Positions 29,240 to 37,448 are shown, counted from the first letter of the stretch. The stretch: DNA of 64,000 nucleotides from Lacticaseibacillus brantae DSM 23927 (GCF_001436115.1 NZ_AYZQ01000002.1:124001-188000); one strand, 5' to 3'. Made by a program: numbers and translations. The notes: generated by a model from the sequence alone, not told the origin.

Positions 29240-29980
29240 TTAATTTTGCGTCCGGACGACGTAGCTGTCGAGTAATACTCGCGCCATGACTTGTAATGGC
29301 AGGCGCGACCGGACTTCGAATTCTTGAAAGTAAGAGAGGTCACTCTTGTAACCTAAGAAAATCTCATCGGAGAAAGGGATGATGGCGCCTTGGCGATTAG
29401 TGGTCAACGTGATTTTTGAGACATCCTTTTTGGCGAGTACTTGGGCAGCATGCACGAGCTCTGGTGTGCCGCCATTGAGCGTGATAAAAATCACGACATC
29501 ATCAGCGGTAACACGATTGGCGATGGTTTTGATGATATTAGGATCATTTTGGGTTTGCGCATTTTTACCGAGGAGTTGGAATTTCAAGGTCATTTCTGAG
29601 GCAATCATTTCTGACAAGCCGCGTGCAAAAATGTAAATCGTTTTGGCATGCTTCAGGAGTTGAATCGAGTCTTCAATGACGTTGATATCCATGAGTTTGA
29701 TGGTGTTAGTGACTTCCTCTTCGTTCTGAAGGATGACCTGTTGAATTTGTTGATCAACGTTTTTGAGACTGCCAAATTGGGCTGCGCCACCTTCATCGCG
29801 AAATAGACTGTGCCGAAAATCGGTGTAGCCCGAAAAGCCCTTTTTCTTCACAGTGCGGACGATGGTTGCGGTTGAGACATTGGCCGTCGCGCTCAGCTGT
29901 GTAATGGATAAATTCATAATTTGGTGTTGGTGATTGAGAACGAAATCCCAGAAATATGCTTCAGATGGACTGAGCTCCAT
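29240..29980 (-). CDS. MurR/RpiR-family transcriptional regulator
   Basis: Predicted 246 residues: an N-terminal helix-turn-helix domain (about 1-75, NVSTATIVRTVKKKGFSGYTDF) and a C-terminal SIS sugar-phosphate-binding domain (about 105-235, GTPELVHAAQVLAKK). Start ATG at 29980 follows AGGAGG; a 20-codon extension was rejected. It is divergent from the fructose operon, so it most likely senses a phosphosugar such as fructose 1-phosphate and controls fruK-fruA. Fructose operons in lactobacilli more often carry a DeoR-type FruR, so an RpiR partner is less usual. Confidence 0.85.
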   Translation of the reverse strand: MELSPSEAYFWDFVLNHQHQIMNLSITQLSATANVSTATIVRTVKKKGFSGYTDFRHSLFRDEGGAAQFGSLKNVDQQIQQVILQNEEEVTNTIKLMDINVIEDSIQLLKHAKTIYIFARGLSEMIASEMTLKFQLLGKNAQTQNDPNIIKTIANRVTADDVVIFITLNGGTPELVHAAQVLAKKDVSKITLTTNRQGAIIPFSDEIFLGYKSDLSYFQEFEVRSRLPLQVMARVLLDSYVVRTQN

Positions 29981-29989
29981 AATAACCTC

Positions 29990-30006
29990 CTGAAAAATTT
30001 TTTCAG
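29990..30006. promoter_or_regulatory. Palindromic operator candidate in the fru divergent region
   Basis: CTGAAAAATTTTTTCAG is a near-perfect inverted repeat 10 nt upstream of the RpiR start codon, just before its AGGAGG. RpiR-family proteins bind A/T-rich palindromes of this kind, so autoregulation is likely. A second dyad (ACACTTT...CTAG at 30037-30052, CTAG-AAAGTGT at 30062-30072) overlaps the fruK promoter area. Confidence 0.5.
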
Positions 30007-30078
30007 TGAAACCGAAAAATGGCGCATTTTCTGTCAACACTTTACATTCTAGACCACTATACTAGAAAGTGTAAGAAA

Positions 30079-30092
30079 TGAAAACGGTTTAA
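30079..30092 (+). promoter_or_regulatory. cre-like site upstream of fruK
   Basis: TGAAAACGGTTTAA agrees with the CcpA site consensus TGWAARCGYTWNCW at 12 of 14 positions. It lies downstream of a TATACT -10 (30058-30063), where CcpA binding represses. Confidence 0.5.
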
Positions 30093-30107
30093 AAAGGAGG
30101 CGGGCGG

Positions 30108-31043
30108 ATGATTTATACTTTAACCTTGAACCCAGCCATTGATTTGTTTATTGATACGCCTACCTTAGAGGCAGGTGCGGTGAATCGTACCAATCGCTTT
30201 GATGCGCAAGCAAACGGGAAAGGCGTGAACGTGTCGTTTATCCTGCAGAAGCAAAATGTCCCTAATACCGCGCTTGGTGTTGGCGGCGGCTTCACCCTTG
30301 ATTATATTGTTTCGGTCTTAGATGAGATTGGGATTCCCAATCACTTCTATCACGTGCCTGGGGTCACCCGGATTAATACATTTACCCATGTCCAGGCGAC
30401 CAATGAGGAATTCAAATTAGTGAATCCTGGGCCGATTGTTCCTCAGTCGACAGTCGATGCGCTCATGCAACATCTGAGCAGCTTAAAGCCAGCGGATACG
30501 CTTTGTATCTCAGGCAGTTTTAGCCCCGGCATTCCGGATGATTTCTTGAATCAGGTGGGCCAGTTGAGCCAAACAAAAGGCTTCAAGCTCGTGATTGATA
30601 CAGCTGGCTCACGGGTGAAAGACGCGCTGGCTTTCCATCCGCTGCTGATTAAACCGAACGACGAAGAGGTCAAGGCATGGTTTGGCATCGACACTGATTT
30701 ATCGGTCAGTGAACTGGGTGAATTAGCCCAACGCCTGGTCAAGTTAGGGGCACAAAATGTTCTCTTATCACTTGGTGGCCAGGGCGCTATTTTGGCGAAC
30801 GCCGATGGCACCCTATATGGTACAGCGCCCAAGATTGCGGTGCTGAACACGGCGGGTGCTGGTGACACGATGCTTGGGACCTTCCTTGCGGGCTGGGCCC
30901 AGCACTTATCTGAATCTGACAATCTGCGCCGAGCCATTGCCGCAGGAAGTGACACGGCGACGCGAGCTGGTTTAACCGACTTTGAAGCTTTCGATTCATT
31001 ACTGAAGCAAATCAAACTAACCACATTGGAGGAAAAAGTCTAA
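30108..31043 (+). CDS. fruK: 1-phosphofructokinase
   Basis: Predicted 311-residue PfkB-family kinase that converts fructose 1-phosphate to fructose 1,6-bisphosphate with ATP. Motifs: ANGKGVNVSF near residues 36-45 and the C-terminal signature NTAGAGDTMLGTFLAG with the catalytic Asp. The start ATG follows AAGGAGG. Its stop overlaps the start of the PTS gene by one base (TAATG), so translation is coupled. The substrate call rests on that PTS partner; tagatose-6-phosphate kinase is the close alternative. Confidence 0.93.
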   Translation: MIYTLTLNPAIDLFIDTPTLEAGAVNRTNRFDAQANGKGVNVSFILQKQNVPNTALGVGGGFTLDYIVSVLDEIGIPNHFYHVPGVTRINTFTHVQATNEEFKLVNPGPIVPQSTVDALMQHLSSLKPADTLCISGSFSPGIPDDFLNQVGQLSQTKGFKLVIDTAGSRVKDALAFHPLLIKPNDEEVKAWFGIDTDLSVSELGELAQRLVKLGAQNVLLSLGGQGAILANADGTLYGTAPKIAVLNTAGAGDTMLGTFLAGWAQHLSESDNLRRAIAAGSDTATRAGLTDFEAFDSLLKQIKLTTLEEKV

Positions 31044-33016
31044 TGGCAAAATATGATATTATTGCGGCCACTGGCTGTGCGACTGGGATTGCCCACACCT
31101 ATATGGCTCAGGAAGCACTGGAACAAGCGGCTAAGAAAATGGGATTAACGATTAAAGTCGAAACGCACGGCCAAACGGGTGTCGATGATCCGTTGACACC
31201 TGAAGAGATTGCTGGTGCGCAGGCGGTTGTCATTGCGTCTGATATTGATGTCGATGCTGACCGTTTTGCTGGCTTGCCTGTGGTCAATGTACCTGTCGCT
31301 GCCGGGATTCGGGAACCAGATCATTTGATTAAAGAAGCCCTTGATCCGGCGACCCCAAAACTGCGCCCCAGTGGCAGTGGTGCGACAGCTGATAGCGAAG
31401 CCGAAACGAGTGGTGCCGGTCTGGGGAACAAAATTTATACCTCGTTGATGAACGGTGTTTCTCACATGCTACCTTTCGTGGTTGCCGGTGGGGTACTCGT
31501 AGCAATTTCCTTCCTCTGGGGGATTTATTCAGCCGATCCAAAGAATGAACAATATAATGCCTTTGCGGCCATGTTGAATTCAATTGGTGGCGCGTCAATG
31601 GGGTTGATGGTGCCAGTTTTATCCGCCTACATTGCTGAAGCGATTGCCAAACGCTCTGGATTGGTCTTAGGGTTTGTTGCTGGGATGATTGCCTATAACG
31701 GTGGGAATGGGTCTGGCTTCTTAGGCGCCATTTTAGCTGGTTACTTATCAGGGTTGGTTGTCTTGGGCATGCAGAAATTATTTGTTTGGTTACCCGATCG
31801 CGAATTTCGGGGCTTGAAAGCCATCTTCCTGTACCCAGTACTGGGGGTTTTCACTGTCGGGACAGCGATGTGGCTTCTGAATACACCAATGAAAATTCTG
31901 AACACGGGTTTGATGGACTTCTTGAAAGGCCTTGAAAATACGAACCCAATTATCTTGGGGATTGTTGTGGGCGCAATGTGTGCGGCTGATTTTGGCGGTC
32001 CAATCAACAAAGCGGCTTATCTGACCGGGACGGCATTGCTGGCTCAAGGCAATTTCTTCTTTATGGCTGGGGTCTCCGCAGCCTGCATTGCACCGCCATT
32101 GGCAACGGCTGTTGCTGTCTTCTTAAACAAGAAAGCTTACAGTCGTGACGAACGCAGCGCAGGTTATGTCAACATTATTCTGGGTTCCACCCATATTACC
32201 GAAGGGGCCATCCCATTTGCAGCGAAGAATCCATTATGGAACATTCCTGCTTTCATGATTGGTTCAGCCATTGCCGCTGTTTTGACCTATGTTACTCGGA
32301 TTCAGGTCCCAGCACCGCATGGTGGGTTCATCATCTTACCACTGGTTAATCACCCATTACTCTGGGTTCTTTGGATTCTGATTGGGGCGGTTGTTTCAGG
32401 TGTGCTGCTGGCCATGATTGCCGGTCGGTCAGCATCTAAACATGGCGTCCAAGCTGGTGTTGTCGAAACAATGTTGGCGACAGAAGGCGCCGCCGATGAA
32501 CAAGATATCTATGATTCAACGCCGGCATTCCCAAAGAATGACGAAAGCCAATTAGAGGAACAAGAAAAAACTTACGATCCTGGTGACATTTTAACCGTTG
32601 ATAACATTGTAACTGGCGTCCAGGTCGCCAATCGCGATGAAGCCTTGAAGTATTTAGCTGACCTTGCGGTAAAGCGGCATTTAGCTGGTGACGCCGATGC
32701 GGTCTTTGATAAGTACGTGGCCCGCGAGGCTGAAGGGTCAACGGGGATGGAGAAAGGTATTGCCATCCCACACGCTCAAGATGCCACGATTGATAAGTCT
32801 TCGATGCTGATTGTGAAGTTGGCGACACCAATTGAATGGCAGACCTTTGATGGTGCACCAGTCGACACAATGATTTCATTCTTAATTCCTGAGAAAGATA
32901 GTGGCGATCACCTGAAGTACTTGTCTAATACGGCCAAATTGTTAACACATGAGGATTTCGTCAAGCGCTTGAATGCCGCTCAAACGCCAGAAGAATTATT
33001 GAATTTGTTTAAGTAA
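31043..33016 (+). CDS. fruA: PTS fructose transporter subunit IIBCA
   Basis: Predicted 657-residue fused permease in the order EIIB-EIIC-EIIA. EIIB (about 1-100) has the phosphorylated cysteine at residue 12 in ATGCATGIAHTYMA. EIIC (about 125-475) holds about nine membrane segments with the fructose-family block DFGGPINKAAYLTG. EIIA (about 510-657) carries the active histidine in GIAIPHAQD. It takes up fructose as fructose 1-phosphate for FruK. The usual Firmicutes fusion is EIIABC, so the A domain at the C-terminus is a less common order. Its transcript ends in dispersed element A. Confidence 0.93.
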   Translation: MAKYDIIAATGCATGIAHTYMAQEALEQAAKKMGLTIKVETHGQTGVDDPLTPEEIAGAQAVVIASDIDVDADRFAGLPVVNVPVAAGIREPDHLIKEALDPATPKLRPSGSGATADSEAETSGAGLGNKIYTSLMNGVSHMLPFVVAGGVLVAISFLWGIYSADPKNEQYNAFAAMLNSIGGASMGLMVPVLSAYIAEAIAKRSGLVLGFVAGMIAYNGGNGSGFLGAILAGYLSGLVVLGMQKLFVWLPDREFRGLKAIFLYPVLGVFTVGTAMWLLNTPMKILNTGLMDFLKGLENTNPIILGIVVGAMCAADFGGPINKAAYLTGTALLAQGNFFFMAGVSAACIAPPLATAVAVFLNKKAYSRDERSAGYVNIILGSTHITEGAIPFAAKNPLWNIPAFMIGSAIAAVLTYVTRIQVPAPHGGFIILPLVNHPLLWVLWILIGAVVSGVLLAMIAGRSASKHGVQAGVVETMLATEGAADEQDIYDSTPAFPKNDESQLEEQEKTYDPGDILTVDNIVTGVQVANRDEALKYLADLAVKRHLAGDADAVFDKYVAREAEGSTGMEKGIAIPHAQDATIDKSSMLIVKLATPIEWQTFDGAPVDTMISFLIPEKDSGDHLKYLSNTAKLLTHEDFVKRLNAAQTPEELLNLFK

Positions 33017-33020
33017 CTAA

Positions 33021-33170
33021 AAGAGAAACTGTGACAAAAGGCGGGTTGAGCGCGAGTTTTCACACTTCTTGTTAACAGGAATTCTCTGTCTTTTGGAACG
33101 TGATTAATCCATATTGTTCGAGTATTGAAAAAAGGTTGGGCCAAAACATCGTTTTGGCCCAACCTTTTTT
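33021..33170 (+). repeat. Dispersed intergenic element A (after fruA)
   Basis: It starts with AAACTGTGACAAAAGGCG just after the fruA stop, continues with a box TCTTTTGGAACGTGATTAAT (33089-33108), and ends in the terminator at 33128-33170. The boxes match elements B and C elsewhere in the window; the spacers between them differ. No reading frame is visible. Confidence 0.7.
33128..33170. terminator. Terminator part of element A
   Basis: A 20-bp perfect stem (AAAAAAGG, TTGGGCC, AAAAC in the left arm) with an ATC loop and T run. The core is GGCCAAAAC instead of GTGACAAAAC, with both arms changed together. Confidence 0.92.
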
Positions 33171-33262
33171 GTGTCCCGTTCTATGAGAAAACTCTTAGGC
33201 ACTTTGTGATGAATTTCATATATAATAGGGCGGTAGAAATTTTCAGAAAAGAGGCGACCGAC

Positions 33263-33922
33263 TTGGCGAATAATTACAAAAGTGTTTTTGAAATCATTGG
33301 CCCGATTATGATTGGCCCATCAAGTTCTCACACAGCTGGCGCGGTCGCCATTGGGCAAGCCGCCCACGATCTCTTTGCGGACCAACCGACAGAAATTCGC
33401 GTTGATTATTATGAGTCGTTTGCAGAAACTCATTTAGGTCACGGAACTGACTATGCGATTGTCAGTGGGGTCTTGGGTTTTGCACCAGATGACCCGCGGG
33501 TACCAGATGCGGTAGAAATCGCCCAAAAGCAAGGGATGACGATTCACTTTGTTGAGAATCAAGGTCCAAGTCCGGTGAACCACCCGAACACCGCGGTGGT
33601 TCGCGTTAGCAATGCCAAGAAGACGATTGAAGTGACGGGTGTCTCAATTGGTGGTGGGACGATTGAGATTCGCGCGTTGAAATTCAACGGTTACCTGGTC
33701 AAACCCCAAGGGCCATTGCCGATTGTGTTGGCGATTCCTAAGCCTAATCAAACGGCCGCAAGCATTGTGACCCAGCTTGAAGCCATGACAACCATCAATC
33801 ATCAAGAAACGTACACGAATTCAGAAGCGCTGCCGCTGTTTGAATTCGATTTGGATCGGCGACTTCAACGCCGCCAATTGGAACAACTTCGGGCGGCAAC
33901 GGCACAGTTGATTTATATCTAG
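33263..33922 (+). CDS. sdaAB: L-serine dehydratase, iron-sulfur-dependent, beta subunit
   Basis: Predicted 219 residues. Start at the TTG at 33263 behind AGAGG gives MANNYKSVFEIIGPIMIG, the family's N-terminus; 46 in-frame codons upstream run back into the terminator of element A and were rejected. The conserved GPSSSHTAGA motif (residues 18-27) and the NHPNTAVV block are intact, followed by a C-terminal ACT-like domain. With SdaAA it deaminates serine to pyruvate and ammonia through a [4Fe-4S] cluster. A TATAAT lies at 33221-33226. The next gene starts 10 nt after its stop. Confidence 0.92.
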   Translation: MANNYKSVFEIIGPIMIGPSSSHTAGAVAIGQAAHDLFADQPTEIRVDYYESFAETHLGHGTDYAIVSGVLGFAPDDPRVPDAVEIAQKQGMTIHFVENQGPSPVNHPNTAVVRVSNAKKTIEVTGVSIGGGTIEIRALKFNGYLVKPQGPLPIVLAIPKPNQTAASIVTQLEAMTTINHQETYTNSEALPLFEFDLDRRLQRRQLEQLRAATAQLIYI

Positions 33923-33932
33923 GAGAAATGTG

Positions 33933-34835
33933 ATGTACAAAAGTATTGCCGAATTGGTGGCCACTGCCGAAACGCAGCACCAACCGATTTCTGAATTAAT
34001 CATCCAACAAGAAATTGAAAGCTCTCAAATGAGTCGCGAGGTCATCTGGGCCATGATGGCTAAGAACCTTGAAGTGATGCGCGCAGCGGTCAAGCGGGGC
34101 GCAGAAGGCGAAGGCGTGCACTCCACAACTGGGTTAACCGGTGGTGAAGCCGTGAAGTTGCGAAAGTATCGCGCTGCTGGGCATACCTTGTCTGGCGATG
34201 CCATGGTTGAAGCAATTCAGAATGCGATTGCGACCAATGAAGTGAACGCAGCCATGGGCGTGGTTTGTGCCACCCCGACTGCCGGTTCCACGGGCACGTT
34301 GCCAGGGGTCTTGTTCATCTTGGAAAAACGGCTGCACCTGACTGAAGACCAAATGGTGCGCTTTTTGTTTACGGCCAGTGCTTTTGGCATGATTGTTGCT
34401 AACAATGCGATGATTGCCGGGGCCGTTGGTGGCTGCCAAGCTGAAGTCGGCAGTGCCGCCGCGATGGGCGCTGCCGCCGCAGTTGAAGTGGCTGGCGGGA
34501 CGCCAGAACAGAGTGCAGAGGCTTTTGCCATCGCCATGAGTAACTTGTTGGGCTTGGTCTGTGACCCTGTGGCGGGGTTGGTAGAACTGCCCTGTGTCAA
34601 GCGCAATGCTATTGGCGCCACTGATGCGCTGATTGCGGCGGACATGGCATTGGCAGGTTGCTCGAATAAAATTCCGGCGGATGACGTGATTGGTGCCATG
34701 AAGTCGATTGGCGAAGAGATGCCACGTTCCCTGAGAGAAACCGGGATTGGTGGCCTCGCCGGCACGCCAACCGGCCAAGCTATGAAGCAACGGATTTTTG
34801 GCGATGCTTTCGTCACTGAAGACAATCCAGAGTAA
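33933..34835 (+). CDS. sdaAA: L-serine dehydratase, iron-sulfur-dependent, alpha subunit
   Basis: Predicted 300 residues. ATG at 33933 is 6 nt after AGGAGA; the GTG one codon earlier is less well placed. Cluster-ligand cysteines in the family blocks are visible: VVCATPTAGSTGT, GGCQAEVGSAAAMGAA, and GLVCDPVAGLVELPC. The catalytic alpha chain works with SdaAB. Second gene of a two-gene operon ended by a hairpin shared with the convergent SdaAB-like gene. Confidence 0.94.
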   Translation: MYKSIAELVATAETQHQPISELIIQQEIESSQMSREVIWAMMAKNLEVMRAAVKRGAEGEGVHSTTGLTGGEAVKLRKYRAAGHTLSGDAMVEAIQNAIATNEVNAAMGVVCATPTAGSTGTLPGVLFILEKRLHLTEDQMVRFLFTASAFGMIVANNAMIAGAVGGCQAEVGSAAAMGAAAAVEVAGGTPEQSAEAFAIAMSNLLGLVCDPVAGLVELPCVKRNAIGATDALIAADMALAGCSNKIPADDVIGAMKSIGEEMPRSLRETGIGGLAGTPTGQAMKQRIFGDAFVTEDNPE

Positions 34836-34838
34836 ATA

Positions 34839-34875
34839 AAAAGGCACGACAACGCTGGACATTGTCGTGTCTTTT
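34839..34875. terminator. Bidirectional terminator after sdaAA
   Basis: AAAAGGCACGACAA pairs with TTGTCGTGTCTTTT (one G-U) around a 9-nt loop. It serves sdaAA and the convergent SdaAB-like gene. Confidence 0.82.
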
Positions 34876-34885
34876 GGAATTGCGC

Positions 34886-35497
34886 CTAGCGAAATACCGT
34901 GAGCTTAAGCACATCGGGCAGCGCGCTTAATTGCTTGATGAGTGCTGGTGTTGGCAATTTGGGGGTCACAATCATGCCTTTGCCTGCGCCCAAATCAATG
35001 AGCGGCGACACTTGCTGATAGGCAGATTGATCAAGTGATGGTGGCTGCTTGACGACTAATAACAGGCTGACTTGACCAGGAACGAGCTGCACGGGGATGC
35101 GATTGATTTGCGTAATTGCAAATGTGTCAGCGGTTGCCTGGGTAGCAAAGACGAGGGTCTGTTGGCGATCAATGACGAGTGCTGCTGTTGTCGGTTGAAC
35201 GCCAGCATTAGGGACATAATCCACATGAATTTGATGCTTGAAGGCAAATTCAAGAATGTTTGGCTCCCCGACTAATGTACTGACGCCAATTAAACCAGCG
35301 GTCACCGCGAGGGTCATCGTTTGGTTAAAACTAGCTTCAGCCATAGGGCCATCAAGCTGCCAAGAAACAGACTGGGGTGTACCCAACCATTTTTGCAGCG
35401 CCTGTCCGAGTCGAAAGGCCATATCGATATGTTCTTGATTAGGGGTGATGGCGAGTCGGCCCATAATATCAAAGACGCTTGAAAATTCAGGTTTCAT
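34886..35497 (-). CDS. Divergent SdaAB-like protein lacking the signature motif
   Basis: Predicted 203 residues. Read beside SdaAB it shares the whole plan: FSSVFDIMG against YKSVFEIIG at the start, then MAEASFNQTMTLAVTAGLIG against FAETHLGHGTDYAIVSGVLG, and NAGVQPTTAALVI against NQGPSPVNHPNTAVVRV, then an ACT-like C-terminus. The GPSSSHT motif is replaced by TPNQEHI, and the conserved NHPN is lost. Start ATG at 35497 follows AGGAAG. It sits convergent to sdaAA, so it probably arose by local duplication and then diverged. It may be a regulator or sensor subunit; catalysis is unlikely. Homology is my own by-eye alignment. Confidence 0.6.
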   Translation of the reverse strand: MKPEFSSVFDIMGRLAITPNQEHIDMAFRLGQALQKWLGTPQSVSWQLDGPMAEASFNQTMTLAVTAGLIGVSTLVGEPNILEFAFKHQIHVDYVPNAGVQPTTAALVIDRQQTLVFATQATADTFAITQINRIPVQLVPGQVSLLLVVKQPPSLDQSAYQQVSPLIDLGAGKGMIVTPKLPTPALIKQLSALPDVLKLTVFR

Positions 35498-35550
35498 GGG
35501 CAATCTTCCTTTACTTAGTGCCCATACTATACCACATCGGCATGACGACT

Positions 35551-35694
35551 CTAAAGGGCCGTGATCACCAAATACCCGCCAATCAGTAGGAATGGTAAGG
35601 CGGCTTTGGGTTGGCCAATCAGGATACAAACGATACTGATGACTAGGGCAATGAGGATGACAAGTTTTTGAGCGGTTGGTTTGTCGCGACGCAT
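35551..35694 (-). CDS. 47-residue hydrophobic protein
   Basis: Small gene with a strong AGGAGG site 8 nt before its ATG. The product has a basic N-terminus (MRRDKPTAQK) and two hydrophobic segments (about residues 10-27 and 31-46). Not recognised. It lies downstream of the A24 peptidase gene on the same strand, 83 nt away, and may be co-transcribed. A longer in-frame opening runs back into the peptidase gene but has no start signal. Confidence 0.6.
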   Translation of the reverse strand: MRRDKPTAQKLVILIALVISIVCILIGQPKAALPFLLIGGYLVITAL

Positions 35695-35777
35695 AGGCCT
35701 ACCTCCTGGATGGTTGTGGCGACAGATTATTGTTGTGCGCCTAAAATACTGCGTTTGTTGAACGGTGTCAAACAAAA

Positions 35778-36266
35778 CTAAATCAAGTTCAATGGCGATA
35801 ACCAGAGCCAAACTTGCACCCCTACGGCCAGATGAAAGGCAAAGGGATAGGTGGCTTCGTTGTGGTGATAGTGATGGGCAAGCGTACTCAAACAGGCCAA
35901 CAAGAGAACCCACAATACTGCCGTTAGGGGGAAATAACCCGCCAATGCGGCGACAATAATGGCATCGCCACTGCCAAACCCGCCACTAATCCAGCCCAGC
36001 GACAATCCCAACACGAGGCCAATCACGGCTGGTTGCCAGTGGGGCCAAGCCACTAAGACACTCCAAAATTCTAAAGGGACCGCGGCAATCCGACGCTCAC
36101 GCCAGTCTTGGCTGGCCCAAACAATTAATCCGACTTGGAGTAAACTACCTTGCCAAGTGGTGAAGAAGAACAAGGAACTCAACCACAGCGTAAATTGCAC
36201 CCAGTATTGACTACCTTGGTGGGGCCTGACGCCCCAGTAGTAGCTAAAGAGGCCCAATAGTGGCAT
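35778..36266 (-). CDS. Short A24-family (prepilin-peptidase-like) membrane peptidase
   Basis: Predicted 162 residues with about five membrane segments. The two catalytic aspartates of A24 peptidases are recognisable: the Asp in ASQDWRERRIAAVP and the one in GGFGSGDAIIVAALAGYF. The N-terminal cysteine-rich methyltransferase domain of full TFPP enzymes is absent, as in some ComC-like or archaeal-type members. If active it would cut prepilin leaders for the competence pilus. ATG at 36266 follows GAGGTG. The gene is divergent from the str operon. Aspartate context is good; the role is inferred. Confidence 0.7.
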   Translation of the reverse strand: MPLLGLFSYYWGVRPHQGSQYWVQFTLWLSSLFFFTTWQGSLLQVGLIVWASQDWRERRIAAVPLEFWSVLVAWPHWQPAVIGLVLGLSLGWISGGFGSGDAIIVAALAGYFPLTAVLWVLLLACLSTLAHHYHHNEATYPFAFHLAVGVQVWLWLSPLNLI

Positions 36267-36315
36267 TTTAATCACCTCATTGAAAGATTTCGCAAAAAGA
36301 AAATCCTAGAGTCGC

Positions 36316-36345
36316 TTGACATTAGAGGCGAAAATCAAGTACACT
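36316..36345 (+). promoter_or_regulatory. Promoter of the str operon (rpsL-rpsG-fusA)
   Basis: TTGACA, 18-nt spacer, TACACT. It lies 160 nt upstream of rpsL, giving a long leader. Confidence 0.75.
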
Positions 36346-36504
36346 ATCAAAGGTGCTTTTTTCCAGTTCTTCGGGTCACCCGGACGTGCTGACTGGGCTA
36401 AGCCTACTCTGCCGCCTGGCCGGCCAATTTTTTATCTCAAAAAATGAACCGCCTGGATGTGTGGACTTGAAAATACTAACCGTAATCGGGAAGGAGGAAC
36501 CTTA
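36346..36504 (+). promoter_or_regulatory. Leader region of rpsL with inverted and direct repeats
   Basis: The leader holds CGGGT/CCCGG and CCAGT/ACTGG inverted pairs (36363-36396) and two direct copies of CCGCCTGG (36412-36419 and 36449-36456) on either side of an AATTTTTTAT stretch. AAGGAGG of rpsL is at 36491-36497. This may be a binding site for autogenous control by a ribosomal protein; no known motif is recognised. Confidence 0.4.
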
Positions 36505-36918
36505 ATGCCTACCATCAATCAATTGGTACGTCAAGGTCGTAAATCTAAGACAACCAAGTCAGACTCACCAGCGCTGAACTTTGGTTATAACAGCAAGAAG
36601 AAGTCGTTAACAAACACACCAGCTCCTCAAAAGCGTGGGGTGGCAACTCGTGTCGGTACAATGACACCTAAGAAGCCTAACTCAGCTTTGCGGAAGTATG
36701 CCCGTGTTCGTTTGTCTAACCTTATTGAAGTGACAGCTTACATTCCAGGTATCGGTCACAACTTGCAAGAACATAGTGTTGTTTTAATCCGTGGGGGCCG
36801 TGTTAAGGACTTGCCTGGGGTTCGTTACCACATTATCCGTGGTGCGCTCGATACAGCCGGTGTTTCCGACCGTATGCAAAGTCGTTCTAAGTACGGTGCA
36901 AAGCGCCCTAAGAAGTAA
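36505..36918 (+). CDS. rpsL: 30S ribosomal protein S12
   Basis: Predicted 137 residues; start at [12 protein letters not shown] behind AAGGAGG, rejecting a 16-codon extension. [11 protein letters not shown] and the C-terminal [19 protein letters not shown] are conserved; Lys at the streptomycin positions is wild type. First gene of the str operon. Confidence 0.98.
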   Translation: MPTINQLVRQGRKSKTTKSDSPALNFGYNSKKKSLTNTPAPQKRGVATRVGTMTPKKPNSALRKYARVRLSNLIEVTAYIPGIGHNLQEHSVVLIRGGRVKDLPGVRYHIIRGALDTAGVSDRMQSRSKYGAKRPKK

Positions 36919-36968
36919 TTTAAAAAATTTTTAGATCCGCTTTGTGCGGTAATAAGGAGGCAATCTGC

Positions 36969-37439
36969 ATGCCACGTAAAGGCAATGTTTCAAAACGCGA
37001 TGTCTTACCAGATCCAGTGTACAACTCAAAACTGGTTACTCGTTTAATCAACCACTTGATGATTGATGGTAAGCGCGGTAAGGCTTCAACAATTTTATAC
37101 GATGCATTTGACATCATCAAAGACCAAACTGGCAACGAACCTTTAGAAGTGTTCGAACAAGCCATGAAGAACGTTATGCCCGTACTTGAAGTTAAGGCTC
37201 GCCGTATCGGTGGTTCTAACTATCAAGTGCCAATCGAAGTTCGTCCAGACCGTCGGACTACCTTAGGCTTACGTTGGATCGTTCAATATTCCCGTGCACG
37301 CGGCGAACATACAATGGATGATCGTTTAGCACGTGAAATCATGGATGCTGCCAATAACACTGGTGCAGCTGTGAAGAAGCGTGAAGATACACACAAAATG
37401 GCTGACGCTAACCGGGCATTCGCTCACTATCGTTGGTAA
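36969..37439 (+). CDS. rpsG: 30S ribosomal protein S7
   Basis: Predicted 156 residues, full length ([16 protein letters not shown] to FAHYRW). Start ATG follows AAGGAGG. A small CCGC/GCGG hairpin sits just before the ribosome site. In E. coli S7 represses its own operon; whether that holds here is unknown. Confidence 0.98.
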   Translation: MPRKGNVSKRDVLPDPVYNSKLVTRLINHLMIDGKRGKASTILYDAFDIIKDQTGNEPLEVFEQAMKNVMPVLEVKARRIGGSNYQVPIEVRPDRRTTLGLRWIVQYSRARGEHTMDDRLAREIMDAANNTGAAVKKREDTHKMADANRAFAHYRW

Positions 37440-37448
37440 GATGGGATT

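Noticed and set aside
33125-33262. N-terminal extension of SdaAB
   Set aside because: The 46 extra codons translate through a terminator stem and have no ribosome site; the TTG at 33263 gives the family N-terminus.
34134-34862. Long antisense frames inside sdaAA
   Set aside because: Two overlapping minus-strand frames mirror the GC-rich codons of sdaAA; a conserved enzyme lies on the other strand.
35695-35913. Long upstream part of the 47-residue protein frame
   Set aside because: It overlaps the A24 peptidase gene and lacks a start signal; only the last 47 codons follow an AGGAGG.
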